Origin: Roseateles depolymerans
Lineage (GTDB): Bacteria > Pseudomonadota > Gammaproteobacteria > Burkholderiales > Burkholderiaceae_C
Direction of reading: 5' to 3'
Assembly: GCA_003241055.1 (NCBI GenBank)
Contig: QFOD01000037.1
Coordinates: 1-22,634 of the forward strand
Length of the DNA stretch: 22,634 bases
Part shown: positions 22,127 through 22,634 of the stretch, in pieces
How positions within the stretch are numbered: position 1 is the first letter of the stretch
How the letters are laid out: every line of letters begins with the position of its first letter
Notes under the pieces: generated by a model
What the model was told of the DNA's origin: nothing
Database searches by the model: none
What the model saw: only the letters and a program-made list of their open reading frames with translations
Program-made: the position numbers and the translations under genes

Positions 22127-22211
22127 GGAGGGGTGGCCGAGTGGTTAAAGGCAGCAGACTGTAAATCTGCCCGCATTGCGTACGCTGGTTCGAATCCAGC
22201 CTCCTCCACCA
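22127..22211 (+). tRNA. tRNA-Tyr: tRNA-Tyr (anticodon GTA)
   Basis: 85-base class II tRNA with acceptor GGAGGGG/CTCCTCC (one G-T pair), anticodon stem GCAGA/TCTGC around CTGTAAA (anticodon GTA at 22161-22163), a variable arm of about 13 bases, a GGTTCGAATCC T-arm and encoded CCA at 22209-22211. Confidence 0.97.
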
Positions 22212-22261
22212 AAGGCTTGTCGCGTTTTGTTGAATGCGGCGGCTGGCGGGGCGCTCCCAGG

Positions 22262-22335
22262 GCGGGAGTAGTTCAATGGTAGAACCTTAGCCTTCCAAGC
22301 TAATGACACGGGTTCGATTCCCGTTTCCCGCTCCA
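22262..22335 (+). tRNA. tRNA-Gly: tRNA-Gly (anticodon TCC)
   Basis: 74 bases. Acceptor GCGGGAG pairs with TTCCCGC (last pair G-T). The anticodon stem TTAGC/GCTAA encloses CTTCCAA with anticodon TCC at 22294-22296, the T-arm reads GGGTTCGATTCCC, and CCA is encoded. It follows tRNA-Tyr by 50 bases. Confidence 0.97.
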
Positions 22336-22415
22336 AAAGGGTGGCTGTTTGGTTGGCAAAGTCGTCACCGGTTTGGTTGCTAGGCTCGCAAGAGTGGCAT
22401 CAAACCCGTGCCGAT

Positions 22416-22490
<75 letters not shown>

Positions 22491-22535
22491 CCTTCTTTCT
22501 TCTTTCATTCGTCTCGATCGCCTCAGGAGCGCAAG

Positions 22536-22634
22536 ATGGCAAAAGGCAAGTTTGAACGGACCAAGCCGCACGTGAACGTGGGCACGATTGGTCACGTGGA
22601 CCATGGCAAGACGACGCTGACCGCTGCGATCGCG
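22536..22634 (+). CDS. tuf: elongation factor Tu, 5' part
   Basis: The first 33 codons read [20 protein letters not shown] followed by [13 protein letters not shown], the N-terminus and P-loop (GHVDHGKT) of EF-Tu, the GTPase that carries aminoacyl-tRNA to the ribosome. An AGGAG ribosome site lies 7 bases before the ATG. The gene runs off the window. It is transcribed behind the three tRNAs, as tufB is in E. coli. Confidence 0.97.

Overview
The window looks like chromosomal DNA of a high-GC betaproteobacterium, most likely order Burkholderiales. This is inferred from the 5S rRNA 3' end, the tRNA-Tyr/tRNA-Gly/tRNA-Thr/tuf order, the strong GC bias at third codon positions and the protein families present. 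It starts inside a 5S rRNA gene (end of an rrn operon with its terminator) and ends inside the first 33 codons of elongation factor Tu.

Region 1 (about 250-7170) is a membrane-lipid neighbourhood in which six consecutive genes alternate strand. They are an LpxH/PlcP-like metallophosphoesterase (+), phosphatidylserine decarboxylase (-), a class III PLP aminotransferase (+), a small Mpo1/DUF962-like membrane protein (-), a GT4 glycosyltransferase (+) and the lysophospholipid transporter LplT (-). The pairing of a PlcP-like phosphoesterase with a GT4 enzyme suggests replacement of phospholipids by glycolipids, alongside phosphatidylethanolamine synthesis and lysolipid recycling. Upstream of lplT on the same strand is a TPR + GAF-like protein of unknown function.

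Region 2 (about 8840-18710) is a tightly packed operon, with several ATGA/TGATG overlaps, for chitin and N-acetylglucosamine (GlcNAc) use. Its order is BadF-type sugar kinase, GntR/UTRA regulator (NagQ/NagR type), nagA, SIS-domain deaminase (NagB-II type), NagZ-like GH3 hexosaminidase, AmpG-like MFS transporter, secreted GH16-like hydrolase, secreted GH18 chitinase and a NagX/HGSNAT-like membrane acetyltransferase. A repeat-like hairpin element sits between the regulator and nagA.

Region 3 (about 19030-21900) is a convergent TonB-dependent receptor, probably the outer-membrane importer for chito-oligosaccharides. Direct-repeat sites with the pattern TGGTATT-N4-TGGTATC lie in front of the kinase and, in a related form, in front of the receptor, so both probably answer to the same GntR regulator. 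The receptor gene appears to have lost its last three residues through a stop codon in front of an in-frame Lys-Phe-stop.

Region 4 (about 22080-22634) is the housekeeping tRNA-Tyr(GTA), tRNA-Gly(TCC), tRNA-Thr(GGT) and tuf unit with a recognisable promoter.

Proposed working of the chitin module: GH18 (and perhaps GH16) cut polymer outside, the receptor brings oligomers into the periplasm, the AmpG-like permease moves them into the cytoplasm, NagZ releases GlcNAc, the kinase makes GlcNAc-6-P, NagA deacetylates it and the SIS enzyme forms fructose-6-P. NagX may re-acetylate glucosamine ends.
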